A DNA stretch of 64,000 nucleotides from Lewinellaceae bacterium (GCA_020636405.1 JACJXW010000005.1:744001-808000); one strand, 5' to 3'. Counted from the stretch's first letter, positions 34,011 through 42,994 are shown. The notes: generated by a model from the sequence alone, not told the origin. Numbers and translations: made by a program.

Positions 34011-34928
34011 ATGAAACCAGCTCGCTGGCTAACGCCTCTGATCATAGCTTTATTTCTATCCTCTGTCCTTTGGGGACAGCAGACAAACCCGCCTGCAGAA
34101 AATGATAAAGAGCGCTATGAATTTTTGAAAGAGGAACTCAAGGATCACCGGGCGTTTTTAGAGCAAGAGGGCCAAAAATACCGGGAATTCCTGATGGAGG
34201 AGCGCCGGGAACACCGAATTTTCCTGGAGTCTTATTACACTATCTTGGGTGCAGGGGCTGGCATAGTAGCCGCCTTGGCCGTTGGCCTGTTCAGCTTTTT
34301 CGGCTGGAGGACAAGAAATGATATCCGGGAACAACTCGAAGAATATAAACGGTCTGCCCAAGAGAAGTTCCAGATTGAAGTGGACAAAGCCAGGAACGCT
34401 TTCACGCAGGAGGTTCAGGAAAAGTTCAAATCCAACCCCCTACTCTTGGATGCCGAAGCCCGCTACCAAGCCTTGATCCAGCTAGTCCAACAGGCTGTGG
34501 GCCTGAGCAATGGAAAATTTTTGTTCATAGGTGTTGAAGAGAAAATCAAAACGGAATTGGAAAAATTCACTGCTTTTTTGGCTAAGCCTACCGTTAAGGC
34601 TTGGAATAACGGCCTGGCATTGGAGGATTATGATGTGGTCATCTACTATTTTGACCCCATCATAATGGAAGAAAAGAGCGATAATGGCCAGCCGGTTACC
34701 AGAGATCTTAATCTGGAGCAATTGGTGGAGCAATTGGATGGGCTAAAGGGATCCATTCCTTTGGTTGTGTATTCTCATGGAGAGTGGGTGACGGGTACAA
34801 CGAAAGATAAATTAAGCACCTATTCATTGCACCACTTGTCCAATAATCCAATTTCACTGATAGATAACGTTGCCTCTGCATTCAGAGTGGCGCAACTGAT
34901 GGGTGATAAAATTCAAAACTTTAGTTAA
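34011..34928 (+). CDS. Membrane coiled-coil protein, candidate type III ancillary effector
   Basis: 305 residues from the ATG at 34011, chosen because it begins a normal signal or anchor segment (MKPARWLTPLIIALFLSSVLWGQ). An acidic coiled coil follows (KERYEFLKEELKDHRAFLEQEGQKY...), then a membrane helix (ILGAGAGIVAALAVGLFSFFGW), a second coiled coil, and a C-terminal alpha/beta domain of about 130 residues. That domain has LFIGVEEKIKTELEKF, YDVVIYYFDPI, SIPLVVYSHGEW and LSNNPISLIDNVASAF, a Rossmann-like pattern similar to the end of the protein at 41732-42391. It ends 9 bases before cas10, so it is in the operon. Since no csm6 is present, it may be the effector acting on the membrane after cyclic oligoadenylate sensing; this is inference. 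Confidence 0.8.
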   Translation: MKPARWLTPLIIALFLSSVLWGQQTNPPAENDKERYEFLKEELKDHRAFLEQEGQKYREFLMEERREHRIFLESYYTILGAGAGIVAALAVGLFSFFGWRTRNDIREQLEEYKRSAQEKFQIEVDKARNAFTQEVQEKFKSNPLLLDAEARYQALIQLVQQAVGLSNGKFLFIGVEEKIKTELEKFTAFLAKPTVKAWNNGLALEDYDVVIYYFDPIIMEEKSDNGQPVTRDLNLEQLVEQLDGLKGSIPLVVYSHGEWVTGTTKDKLSTYSLHHLSNNPISLIDNVASAFRVAQLMGDKIQNFS

Positions 34929-34937
34929 TTCAACCTA

Positions 34938-37439
34938 ATGAAACCAATTCAGGATGCAATTTATCTGGCGGCACTGCTTTGGGACACCCCAGAGGGCAAA
35001 GACAACCAACTTGTCAAAAATACGCTATCCAACGCTGGCCTGCCAGCAGGTTATCTCGAGGAGTTGCTTACTGCTTCAAGGAGGATTGCCAATGGAGGTG
35101 TTTCCAGGGATTCTTCGCATAAATGGGTACGGTCGGTTTTCGACCGGATGCTACAAAACGGGGAAACGAGAGAGGCCAACTGGCATCCGATATCTCGCCT
35201 GAGCTTAAACCGTGAGCTATTTCCTAAGCCTTCCCAAGGTGATGAGGAGGATGCCGAGCGCCTTCTTTGGGAGCCCTTTCAAAAAGAAGCCGGGAATTTG
35301 AAGCAAGATAATATCGCTTTGCTCGCCGAAACTGTCCTGGCTTTGTTGGAAAAGTATACGGCCTTCCTTCCTCACCCTGCAAGTATATACCCTGAAGTTT
35401 CATTTCACAGTTTTACCAAAAGCCTTGCCGGAATAGCTGTTTGCCTCCACCGGTACCTGGCGGCTAGAGGGAAGGATGGGGCTGGCTTTGAGCTTGAAGA
35501 AAATGAAGAGCCTTTTGTACTCATCGGGGGGGACTTGTCCGGTATCCAGCCGTTCATCTACAACATCATCAGTAAGTATGCGGCAAAAAACTTAAAGGGG
35601 AGGTCTTTTTACCTTCAGTTGCTTGGGGATAGTGTCTTGTATCAACTCCTCCAGGAGTTGGGGCTATACCAAAGCAATGTGATCTATGCCTCAGGGGGCA
35701 GCTTTTTTGCCCTGGCGCCCAATGTTGAGGAAATTACAAACGCCTTCGATGAAAACCGCCCGGATGCTTTTACCAACAGGATCAACCGTAAGCTTTACCT
35801 GGCGCACCGGGCTGCCTTGTCCCTGATCATCGATTACCGCCCGGTAGCACTCCGTGATATTTACAACAACCAGCTGGCAGATGTTAAATCCAACCTGGCA
35901 ACGGATCAATTGGACTGGAAAAAGAAGCAGAAGCTGCACAGGGTAATTGCGGAGAACTATGGGCAATTCTTTGGCCGTGATTTGGATATTGGGGGACTGC
36001 AGGCCCGGGATTTTCTCACCGGGGAAGAACTGGATAAAGAAGAGGCCCGAAAGGCCTATTACATCGACGAAGAAACCAATAACCTCCTAAGGGTGGAAAC
36101 CGAGGCCGATTTGGAGAAAGGCCCGGTGATAAGCTCCCGGACGCGCGAGCAGATCGAGCTGGGAAAAAACCTGAAAAACCTGGATTACTGGATCATTGCT
36201 GACGAGCCCATCCCTGGTATTCCTCCTGATTTTATATATAATCCTTGTGATATTGGGGTATACAACTACCTCATCCCCAGGGAAAAACTGAGCCCGTCAA
36301 AATTCCAGGGCCATGCCTGCCGGATCTATAAGATCAATTCCCTGGAAGGCTTTATAGCGCCGGAGGCCTTCGGTTCCGGGCATCAGTTTGGTTTTCTCTT
36401 TTACGGCGGGAATAAATACCCGGTTGATGAGTTTGGCGAACAAAAATATTTCAGTGAACTGGCCGGCAGCAGGGAAGAACTCAAGGCTCACCGAAATTTG
36501 GAAACGGACCCTGATCAGGAAGAATCCGGATTTAAAAGGCTGGGAGTACTGCGAATGGATGTGGATGGGCTGGGGCATATATTTCGCCGGGGTTTTACCC
36601 AAGAACCTATGACCTTTGCCTTATACAGCACGCTAAGCAGCAGTATAGACTTTTTCTTTAAGGGTTTTCTCAATACCCTGTGGGAAGAGAATGAAGATTT
36701 TCGAGAGTTCACTCAGATCATTTATTCCGGGGGGGATGACCTGTTCATTGTCGGGAGGTGGGACCTGCTGATCCGTTTCGCTAAAGAAATAAAGGAGCAA
36801 TTTCAGGAGTGGGTAGGCCACAACCCATTGATAAGCTTATCCGGCGGAATGGCCATCGTTACCCACAAGTTTCCCATTATGCGGGCGGCAGAGTTGGCTG
36901 GTGAGGCGGAAAAAGCGGCCAAAGGCCATGCAGGTGTGTTGCGAACAATAGGGCCGGAAGGGGAACAGGAAAACATATTAGTGGAGAAAAACGCTTTTTC
37001 ACTGCTGAACCTTCCCCTTCGCTGGGAGGCCTTTGAAGGCCAGCAGGCCAATGTTTTATGGGCTAATGAATTTGCCGTGGCTGAGGAGCTCAAAGATCGC
37101 ATTTTGGAATTATACGAGCGGGAAGATGCCGCTCCGAAGGGTTTCATCCAGAAGATAAAGTCCTGGTATCTAATGTCACAGGATGAAACCGGTAGAGGGA
37201 AGAACTTCCGCTGGCAATGGCAGATCGCCTACGATTTTACCCGTACCATTGACCGCCTGAAATACCATAAGAGCGGTGGTGGAAAGGCCAGCATGCTGGA
37301 CTTCCTGGAGGAGGTCAAACAAAGTACCATTGCTAACAGCTATAAAGGAGCTCCCTTGCATTCCAAATATTCTTTTTTCGAGTTGCTCAACCTGGCTGCC
37401 CGCTGGGCGGAGCTGGAGCTAAGAACACTTCAACAGTAA
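34938..37439 (+). CDS. cas10: Type III-A Cas10/Csm1
   Basis: 833 residues. First palm domain: FVLIGGDLSGIQPFIYNIISKYAAKNLKGRSFYLQLL. Second palm domain: FTQIIYSGGDDLFIVGRW with the cyclase motif Gly598-Gly-Asp-Asp601, then LSGGMAIVTHKFPIMRAAELAGEAEKAAK. This is the large subunit of the Csm complex, which makes cyclic oligoadenylates when target RNA is bound. The N-terminal HD nuclease motif is gone: where homologs have 'LLHDIGK' this has LAALLWDTPEGKD, and the second block reads FHSFTKS. So single-stranded DNA cleavage is probably lost while signalling is kept. It is followed 14 bases later by csm2. Confidence 0.96.
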   Translation: MKPIQDAIYLAALLWDTPEGKDNQLVKNTLSNAGLPAGYLEELLTASRRIANGGVSRDSSHKWVRSVFDRMLQNGETREANWHPISRLSLNRELFPKPSQGDEEDAERLLWEPFQKEAGNLKQDNIALLAETVLALLEKYTAFLPHPASIYPEVSFHSFTKSLAGIAVCLHRYLAARGKDGAGFELEENEEPFVLIGGDLSGIQPFIYNIISKYAAKNLKGRSFYLQLLGDSVLYQLLQELGLYQSNVIYASGGSFFALAPNVEEITNAFDENRPDAFTNRINRKLYLAHRAALSLIIDYRPVALRDIYNNQLADVKSNLATDQLDWKKKQKLHRVIAENYGQFFGRDLDIGGLQARDFLTGEELDKEEARKAYYIDEETNNLLRVETEADLEKGPVISSRTREQIELGKNLKNLDYWIIADEPIPGIPPDFIYNPCDIGVYNYLIPREKLSPSKFQGHACRIYKINSLEGFIAPEAFGSGHQFGFLFYGGNKYPVDEFGEQKYFSELAGSREELKAHRNLETDPDQEESGFKRLGVLRMDVDGLGHIFRRGFTQEPMTFALYSTLSSSIDFFFKGFLNTLWEENEDFREFTQIIYSGGDDLFIVGRWDLLIRFAKEIKEQFQEWVGHNPLISLSGGMAIVTHKFPIMRAAELAGEAEKAAKGHAGVLRTIGPEGEQENILVEKNAFSLLNLPLRWEAFEGQQANVLWANEFAVAEELKDRILELYEREDAAPKGFIQKIKSWYLMSQDETGRGKNFRWQWQIAYDFTRTIDRLKYHKSGGGKASMLDFLEEVKQSTIANSYKGAPLHSKYSFFELLNLAARWAELELRTLQQ

Positions 37440-37453
37440 TAAAGCCAAAAAAT

Positions 37454-37891
37454 ATGAGTAAAAGATTTCAAAAAACTCCAACTGAGAAATTTGACCGCCC
37501 TTTCGTTGGCGAATGGATTAGCCAAGGCTTCGACCGGGCTACCATTTCCTTTGCTGAAGATTTTGGCAAATGGCTGGCCGATAACAACCTCTCCTCCGCT
37601 CAGATAAGGAACATTTTTGGGGAGGTCAAACGAATGGAAGGTAAACGGCCTGAAAACAACGAAGATTACGCCCAGTTCAAAAAGGATTTCTTACTGCTCA
37701 AGCCCAAGATCGCTTACGCTGCAAAAAGGTCTGGATCAAGGGGGATCGAGGATTTTAAAGTGGTCATGGACAAAGCTCATGAAGCGGTAGATATTTCCGG
37801 GGACAAGGAAACTTCCTGGAAACACTTCCAAAATTTCCTGGACTTCTTCGAGTCGGTCCTCGCCTACCACAAAGCCTACGGCGGCAATTGA
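37454..37891 (+). CDS. csm2: Csm2, small subunit of type III-A complex
   Basis: 145 residues, all-helical. Family blocks are LSSAQIRNIFGEVKRME, FKKDFLLLKPKIAYAAKRSG and the ending HFQNFLDFFESVLAYHKAYGG, which is very typical of Csm2. It forms the inner filament that contacts the crRNA-target duplex. It lies between cas10 and csm3 in the usual III-A order. The N-terminal 25 residues are polar and variable. Confidence 0.95.
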   Translation: MSKRFQKTPTEKFDRPFVGEWISQGFDRATISFAEDFGKWLADNNLSSAQIRNIFGEVKRMEGKRPENNEDYAQFKKDFLLLKPKIAYAAKRSGSRGIEDFKVVMDKAHEAVDISGDKETSWKHFQNFLDFFESVLAYHKAYGGN

Positions 37892-37912
37892 TAACCTAAT
37901 AAAAACTAAAAA

Positions 37913-38629
37913 ATGAACCACCTGATAAAAAAGATACTCATCCGGGGCTCTATTACTGCTAAAACCGGGCTCCATATCGGCGGTACCAATAACACCATGT
38001 CGATCGGCGGAATGGACAATGCCGTTATTCGCAATCCTATTGACAACCATCCCTACATTCCGGGGAGTTCTCTGAAGGGAAAGATGCGTTCTTTGCTGGA
38101 GCTGTCTTACGGCTATGTTAAGGAAAGATCTATGGGTAAAGTAAAATATATCGGCGATGACGACCCGAGCCTGATCACCACCCAGCTTTTTGGCAGCGCC
38201 CGTAATGATGACAAGCAGCGCCCGTCGAGGGTGATCGTCCGGGATGGGAATTTACTCAACCCGCAAGCGCTCAAGAATACGGAACTGCCCTATACCGAAG
38301 CTAAAACGGAGGTCGTCATCGACCGGATTACCTCTGCGGCTGTACCCCGGCAGTTGGAACGTGTGCCGGCCGGCGCCAAGTTCGAGCTCGATATCGTGCT
38401 GAACGTCTTTAAGGGAGACCTGGAGGGGGAATTGCTGAATAACCTCTTCCACAGCCTGGTGCTGGTCCAGGATGACTATCTGGGAGGAAGCGGCTCGCGC
38501 GGCAGCGGACAGGTGGGCATAGAGATTGCCGAGGTGGTAGAACGGCCCGCCGAATTCTACCATGGGCAGGGTGAAGAGGCGGATATCACTACATCATCTA
38601 ATGTTCCTGATGAATTGCGGGCTGCTTAA
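37913..38629 (+). CDS. csm3: Csm3, Cas7-type backbone RNase
   Basis: 238 residues. It begins MNHLIKKILIRGSITAKTGLHIGG, then IGGMDNAVIRNPIDNHPYIPGSSLKGKMRSLLE. Asp35 aligns with the catalytic Asp33 of Streptococcus Csm3, so target RNA cleavage at six-base intervals should be intact. EVVIDRITSAAVPRQLERVPAGAKF and the C-terminal YLGGSGSRGSGQVGI are also conserved. Multiple copies form the crRNA backbone. Confidence 0.97.
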   Translation: MNHLIKKILIRGSITAKTGLHIGGTNNTMSIGGMDNAVIRNPIDNHPYIPGSSLKGKMRSLLELSYGYVKERSMGKVKYIGDDDPSLITTQLFGSARNDDKQRPSRVIVRDGNLLNPQALKNTELPYTEAKTEVVIDRITSAAVPRQLERVPAGAKFELDIVLNVFKGDLEGELLNNLFHSLVLVQDDYLGGSGSRGSGQVGIEIAEVVERPAEFYHGQGEEADITTSSNVPDELRAA

Positions 38630-38638
38630 TCCTCAGTT

Positions 38639-39730
38639 ATGGACTCCAGAAAATTTCATATTATACGGCTGCGTTTCAAAAGCCCACTCCACCTATCTCG
38701 TGGCAGGCCCAATACTTACGACCATGCGGAGAACCGGCTCCACTCGGATACCCTGAAATCCGCCATTTTTGTCTCTGCTCTCCAGCTGGGCATCCCTGAT
38801 ATTGGTGAAAACTTTTTTAGGGCTTTTCGCCTGTCTTCGGCCTTCCCGTTTTTCCGAAAGGAGGATGGCCGGCACCTCTATTTTTTCCCCGCGCCCAGGG
38901 TGCCAAAGCTTCCCATAAGGATAAAGGAAGATGGGGAGAAGAATACAGATGCCGAAAGCCGGCGCCTCAAAAAGTTGGGCAGGGTCGAATACCTGGAGGA
39001 ACAGCTGTTCAGGGCCGTCATCAACGGGGATCAGGGCATTACTTTGGAAAACCGCAATTTCTCCTCTTCGGGCCGTTTGGCTGCCCTTCAGGAAAACCTT
39101 TACGATATTAAGCTGTACGAAACGTATACCTACCAGCATGTAACCAAGCAGGTTGAGGAAGGAGAGCAACCCGTTCCCTTCTATGTGGAGAAGTTGTTCT
39201 TTACGGAACGCTCCGGCCTGTTCTTCCTTTACGAAGGAGAGGAGGCCTTGTTGCGGGAGAAGGTGTTGCCGGCAATCCGCCTGATGGGCGATAATGGCAT
39301 TGGGCTGGACAAAGGAACGGGCAATGGCCGTTTTGAGCCGGAAATAGACAAGGAGCGCATCGAGTTTCCTTCACCTGCTGATCCCTCCAACCAGTATAGC
39401 CTATCCTTGTATTGCCCTACGGAACAGGAAGCCTCCAGCGCCCTGTCCGGAGTTTATGGCCTGGAAAAGCGAGGGGGGTATATCACGCATCCGGCTAACC
39501 CCGAGCATTGGCAGGCCCGGAAAAAATCAGTCTACATGCTTTCTGAAGGTTCTGTATTTCCTTACCTGGAAGGCCGTTCCGGAAAGTTGATCGACCTGCG
39601 CCCGGATGCGGCGGCTATGGTAGCCGGGAATAAACCGATTGTTGAACATCCCATCTGGCGGGACGGGCAGGGGTTGTTCCTGCCGGCCAATATTCCGCTT
39701 CAACCTCATAAGCACAATGGGCATGAGTAA
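38639..39730 (+). CDS. csm4: Csm4, Cas5-type subunit
   Basis: 363 residues. RLRFKSPLHLSRGR and RLHSDTLKSAIFVSALQLG match the N-terminal RAMP fold of Csm4, which holds the crRNA 5' handle and Cas10. MGDNGIGLDKGTGNGRFE is the family glycine-rich loop, and GRSGKLIDLRPD follows near the end. Starts 9 bases after csm3 and overlaps the start of csm5. Confidence 0.95.
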   Translation: MDSRKFHIIRLRFKSPLHLSRGRPNTYDHAENRLHSDTLKSAIFVSALQLGIPDIGENFFRAFRLSSAFPFFRKEDGRHLYFFPAPRVPKLPIRIKEDGEKNTDAESRRLKKLGRVEYLEEQLFRAVINGDQGITLENRNFSSSGRLAALQENLYDIKLYETYTYQHVTKQVEEGEQPVPFYVEKLFFTERSGLFFLYEGEEALLREKVLPAIRLMGDNGIGLDKGTGNGRFEPEIDKERIEFPSPADPSNQYSLSLYCPTEQEASSALSGVYGLEKRGGYITHPANPEHWQARKKSVYMLSEGSVFPYLEGRSGKLIDLRPDAAAMVAGNKPIVEHPIWRDGQGLFLPANIPLQPHKHNGHE

Positions 39731-40904
39731 TATCACCGTTAACCTACATACCCTTACGCCCGTCCACATCGGAAGTGGCATTGAGTTGAAAGGCAATTTT
39801 GAGTACCTCTACTTCCAGGAGCAGGGCCAACTGGCCATCATAGATGAAGGAAAAGTCTTTGATGTCATCGGGGCGGAAAACCTCCACCATTGGGTGAGTA
39901 TCATCGAAAAGGAGGAGGACCTGCTGGCTTATCTGAAAAAGCGAAAGCCTGGCCTTCAACCGACAGATGTCGCGTCTCGCCTGATCGATGTGCAGCCTCC
40001 GGGGCCCCGTGGTACGGAAGGGATTAAAGAGCAGTTGCACTCCGGCGCTGATAACGTACCCTGTATTCCCGGTTCCTCTCTGAAAGGCGCCGTAAAAACG
40101 GCTTTCCTCACAAACATGGTCATGAAGCGCCCTCACTTTGTGCGGGATTTTAAAAACCTGCAAAGGAAAAGAGGTAACCGCTGGGTATTCAGTGACCAGC
40201 AACTGATGGGCCACTATTTTGAACTTGCCGACCCCAGGAATATTGCGGTGGGCAGAGGTATGGGGCCCAACAAAGACCTGTTCCGCTTTTTCCGCCTTGG
40301 AGACCTGTATTTTGAAACTACAAATACTACCGCTTTCCGGGCAGAGGTGGTGAACCTCTATAGAGAGGAATGGAAAATCAAATCGCAGGTAACTCATTTT
40401 CTGGAGGCTATCCCTTCGGGGGTTGATGCTTCCGGGGAGTTTCAAGTGGCCGAAGAACAACTCCGGCAGGTGCAAAAGAAGGGAATGGAACACTCCTACA
40501 TTCCCAAACTACAGCCTAAGGAAACTGCCGAATTGATCAATGGGCATACGCTTGGCCTGGCCGACAAAGAACTGGCATTCTGGGAGGAAGAGGATAACCC
40601 CGAAGTCCTGGGCAATTATATCTCGGAATTGAGGCGAATTGTGGATACCATAAATAGTTGTCAGGAAAATGAATGTGTCCTGCGCCTGGGCAGCGGCAGT
40701 GGATGGAGCTATATGACCGGCGCCTGGGCAAAGGAAAAAGTGAATGGTGATTTTCTGATGGATGACCGGACCTGGGATAATATTACCAGGGAAGCCCGGC
40801 GGGGGCGGGATTACGGAAACGTCCCCTTCCCCAAATCCCGTAAATTACTGGCGGGGGGTATTCCGCTGGGGTTCGTGAAATTGTCTTTTCAGACCGCTAT
40901 TTAA
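39723..40904 (+). CDS. csm5: Csm5, Cas7-type cap subunit
   Basis: 393 residues from the ATG at 39723; another ATG at 39717 is equally possible. Both overlap the csm4 stop by 8 or 14 bases, so translation is coupled. Family features: VNLHTLTPVHIGSGIELKGNFEYLYF, CIPGSSLKGAVKTAFLTNM, FFRLGDLYFE, LRLGSGSGWSYMTG and the end GGIPLGFVKL. Csm5 caps the backbone at the crRNA 3' end and helps its maturation. The longer frame starting at 39639 lies inside csm4 and is rejected. Confidence 0.95.
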   Translation: MSNITVNLHTLTPVHIGSGIELKGNFEYLYFQEQGQLAIIDEGKVFDVIGAENLHHWVSIIEKEEDLLAYLKKRKPGLQPTDVASRLIDVQPPGPRGTEGIKEQLHSGADNVPCIPGSSLKGAVKTAFLTNMVMKRPHFVRDFKNLQRKRGNRWVFSDQQLMGHYFELADPRNIAVGRGMGPNKDLFRFFRLGDLYFETTNTTAFRAEVVNLYREEWKIKSQVTHFLEAIPSGVDASGEFQVAEEQLRQVQKKGMEHSYIPKLQPKETAELINGHTLGLADKELAFWEEEDNPEVLGNYISELRRIVDTINSCQENECVLRLGSGSGWSYMTGAWAKEKVNGDFLMDDRTWDNITREARRGRDYGNVPFPKSRKLLAGGIPLGFVKLSFQTAI

Positions 40905-40953
40905 CCTTTGATGCCAGGAAAAGCATCCAATTATCACTGAAATTCCACATAAA

Positions 40954-41727
40954 ATGAATTCAATGCATAAAGATACCATACCCACCCCGGCAGAGCCCAT
41001 CCGCACCCTATCTCTCTCTTTCGACCTCCCCATCTACTCGAGGCAGATCCCGCAGTGGCGCGGCGCCTTTATCGAACTGGCAGGGTTTGCCGATGACCTG
41101 TTCCACAATCACGATAATGCAAAAGATGGTTATCGCTACCGGTACCCCTTGATCCAGTACCGGATGCGGAAGGGCAAAGCCGCCATTATGGCCATCAATG
41201 AGGGGGTGGATGCGTTGCAAAGGGTGCTCGCCAGCACCGACTGGAAGATTAACTGGGAGGGCAAACCCCTGGCCCTCAAGATCGAAGGGCTGCATATGGA
41301 TGAGCATTACCTCCGCATGTTGGCCCAACCGAAGCAGTATAAGCTCTACAAGTGGCTGGCGCTCAATCAGGAGAACTACGAGAGATGGCAGCAATGCCGG
41401 AACCTGGCCGAGCGTTCGGCCCTTCTGGAGAACATTCTGGCGGGCCAAATCCTGGGCTTCTGCACCGCAATGGGCTACCGCCTTCCGGAACGCTTGGAGG
41501 CCAATCTTCAGCACCTGCAGTTCATGCAGCAAGTACGCACCTTTGGCAATCCCATGATCGCCTTCAATGTATCCTACGACGCCAATGTCCTGCTGCCCGC
41601 CCACATCGGGCTGGGGCGGTCGGTGAGCCACGGCTTTGGCTGGCAGGTGCCGGAAAACCAGAAAAACAGGAAACCTTATCGGGCAGAGAATAAGGAGCCA
41701 GCTTCCGAGCAAACCAGTAAACCATAG
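40954..41727 (+). CDS. cas6: CRISPR endoribonuclease Cas6 (second copy)
   Basis: 257 residues, a clear paralog of the protein at 33064-33732: DDLFHNHDNAKDGYRYRYPLIQYR, YKWLALNQENYERWQQ, LENILAGQILGFCTAMGYRLP and LPAHIGLGRSVSHGFGWQ. The tail after GFGW is polar and unmatched. It is the last gene but one of the effector operon. Two Cas6 proteins and two repeat types (36 and 37 bases) in one locus suggest one enzyme per repeat type, but both repeats share the 16-base 3' end, so they may be exchangeable. Confidence 0.9.
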   Translation: MNSMHKDTIPTPAEPIRTLSLSFDLPIYSRQIPQWRGAFIELAGFADDLFHNHDNAKDGYRYRYPLIQYRMRKGKAAIMAINEGVDALQRVLASTDWKINWEGKPLALKIEGLHMDEHYLRMLAQPKQYKLYKWLALNQENYERWQQCRNLAERSALLENILAGQILGFCTAMGYRLPERLEANLQHLQFMQQVRTFGNPMIAFNVSYDANVLLPAHIGLGRSVSHGFGWQVPENQKNRKPYRAENKEPASEQTSKP

Positions 41728-41731
41728 CCTT

Positions 41732-42391
41732 ATGGATACCCTCAACCGCTTAAAGCGCGACATCAAGCGCCTCGTAGCCAGCAACCTGGGGAACGCCCTG
41801 AAAAAGCTCGGTCAGGCCCTGGATGAAAGTGGAGACAACTACAATACTTTCATTAGCCTGCAAGCGGAGTTCAACCGCGTGAAACAACAATCTATTTCCG
41901 GCGGTTTGACCCCAACAGAGGAAAGCACCTACCTGAGCAGGGTTGTCAACCGTTTTCTGGATTTCGTGGACAGCCTGGAGGGAGAAGACATCCGTCCGGC
42001 CTTTCAATTGCAGGAAGAGATCTACGACCGCATCCTGGTCGTCTGCAAGGAAGCCCAGCGTGTGCCCTACCTGCAACGTTTCTTCCCGGAGGCCTTCTTC
42101 AAAGGCGTAGCCTATTTACCCTCCGATGAAGAACCTGAACCTGAACCTGATCCCGAGTCCTTTGATATCGTTATTTTCGACAACCACCCCCACGATTCAG
42201 ATAATGGCGAGCATGCCCTGCTGAAGGATTACCTCTCCCTGGGCAAGCCAAGGCTTTTGTATTTCGGCCAAACGCTTCCTTTACTATACAATTATCCGGA
42301 GAAGGCCTACTTCGCGAATTCCATCTTCTCCCTCCACGCCCGGCTGGAGGAGATGCTTACTTTTTTGAAGTATTATAACTATGAGGACTGA
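41732..42391 (+). CDS. EAD-like small protein with Rossmann-type C-terminal domain
   Basis: 219 residues from the ATG at 41732, four bases after the cas6 stop, so translationally coupled. The first 85 residues, with LGQALDESGDNYNTFISLQAEFNRVKQQ and GGLTPTEESTYLSRVVNRFLDFVDSL, fit the effector-associated domain pattern (EAD11-like: 'RYNxLKxxxxxGTIsxEExxxxxNRI'). A short helical region and a Glu-Pro linker (EPEPEPDPE) follow. The C-terminal 75 residues (FDIVIFDNHPHDSDNG...RLLYFGQTLPLL...FANSIFSLHARLEEMLTFL) look like a Rossmann-type domain related to that of the 305-residue membrane protein. EADs join partners in NTPase- or TIR-based conflict systems, and an LRR-Roc-COR-TIR gene lies 2 kb downstream. 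Function is inferred. Confidence 0.75.
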   Translation: MDTLNRLKRDIKRLVASNLGNALKKLGQALDESGDNYNTFISLQAEFNRVKQQSISGGLTPTEESTYLSRVVNRFLDFVDSLEGEDIRPAFQLQEEIYDRILVVCKEAQRVPYLQRFFPEAFFKGVAYLPSDEEPEPEPDPESFDIVIFDNHPHDSDNGEHALLKDYLSLGKPRLLYFGQTLPLLYNYPEKAYFANSIFSLHARLEEMLTFLKYYNYED

Positions 42392-42554
42392 GGGAGGGGG
42401 GCAAAAGCTGTAGCTTTCTTTTTTCAGGAAATGTTCCACATTGTTCTTTGACATGATTGGAAGCTGTGTGGATTTTTGAGTTCACCAGGGGTAAGCACTC
42501 CTTCTTTAGAGAACCTGTCCCGGCATAACGCCGGGAGGTTGGGGGAGGCTTGCA

Positions 42555-42588
42555 TCCCGACGAAGGCCCGGTGGGCGTTTGATCGGGA
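42555..42588. repeat. Palindromic mini-element A, copy 1
   Basis: A 34-base hairpin starting TCCCGACGAAGGCCC and ending TTTGATCGGGA, inserted after GCA and before AGTAGATAGG of a relic CRISPR repeat. A second copy lies at 42806-42839. Confidence 0.65.
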
Positions 42589-42597
42589 GTAGATAGG

Positions 42598-42653
42598 CCC
42601 CGGCGCTGTGGCCGGGATGTCGCGCCTCGGCCGCCGAAGTAGAACGAAGGCGG
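42598..42653. repeat. Palindromic mini-element B, copy 1
   Basis: Starts CCCGGCGCTGTGGCCGGGA, a strong hairpin, and runs to CGAAGGCGG. It follows TAGATAGG of a relic repeat. Second copy at 42995-43049 in the same context (AGATAGGT). Confidence 0.65.
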
Positions 42654-42684
42654 TGCGCTCCAACTGCTTCACTGAATGATCAGG

Positions 42685-42770
42685 AGTAGGTTGAGGCTTT
42701 GCCGAAATCCCGCTTTTAAGTGAAGCAGCAGAAAGCAGTGATGCGTTGCGCAACTAAAGCGGGAAGAGCA
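42685..42770. repeat. Dispersed element C, copy 1
   Basis: About 85 bases from AGTAGGTTGAGGC to GCGGGAAGAGCA. Internal arms TCCCGCTTTTAAGT and ACTAAAGCGGGA are nearly complementary, and GTTGCGCAAC is a perfect palindrome. A second copy lies at 55612-55695. Both run directly into the CATCC part of a CRISPR-like repeat. Confidence 0.7.
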
Positions 42771-42805
42771 CATCCAGATGCCTGCATTCACCGAATGCAA
42801 AGGCA

Positions 42806-42839
42806 TCCCGACAAAGGCCCAGTGAGCGTTTCGTCGGGA
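42806..42839. repeat. Palindromic mini-element A, copy 2
   Basis: Starts TCCCGACAAAGGCCC and ends TTTCGTCGGGA; flanked by GCA on the left and GTAGATCGG on the right, as in copy 1. Confidence 0.65.
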
Positions 42840-42994
42840 GTAGATCGGACTGCGACACCGCAATGATGGTCCAAGGAGCTCCCATCAGGATTGCCGGAGA
42901 GCATATCCAGAGTAGATAGGACTGCGACGCTTTGCTGCCAGCCATCAGCTTGTAGAACTGGCCGGGCCGGAGAGCACATCCAGAGTAGATAGGT

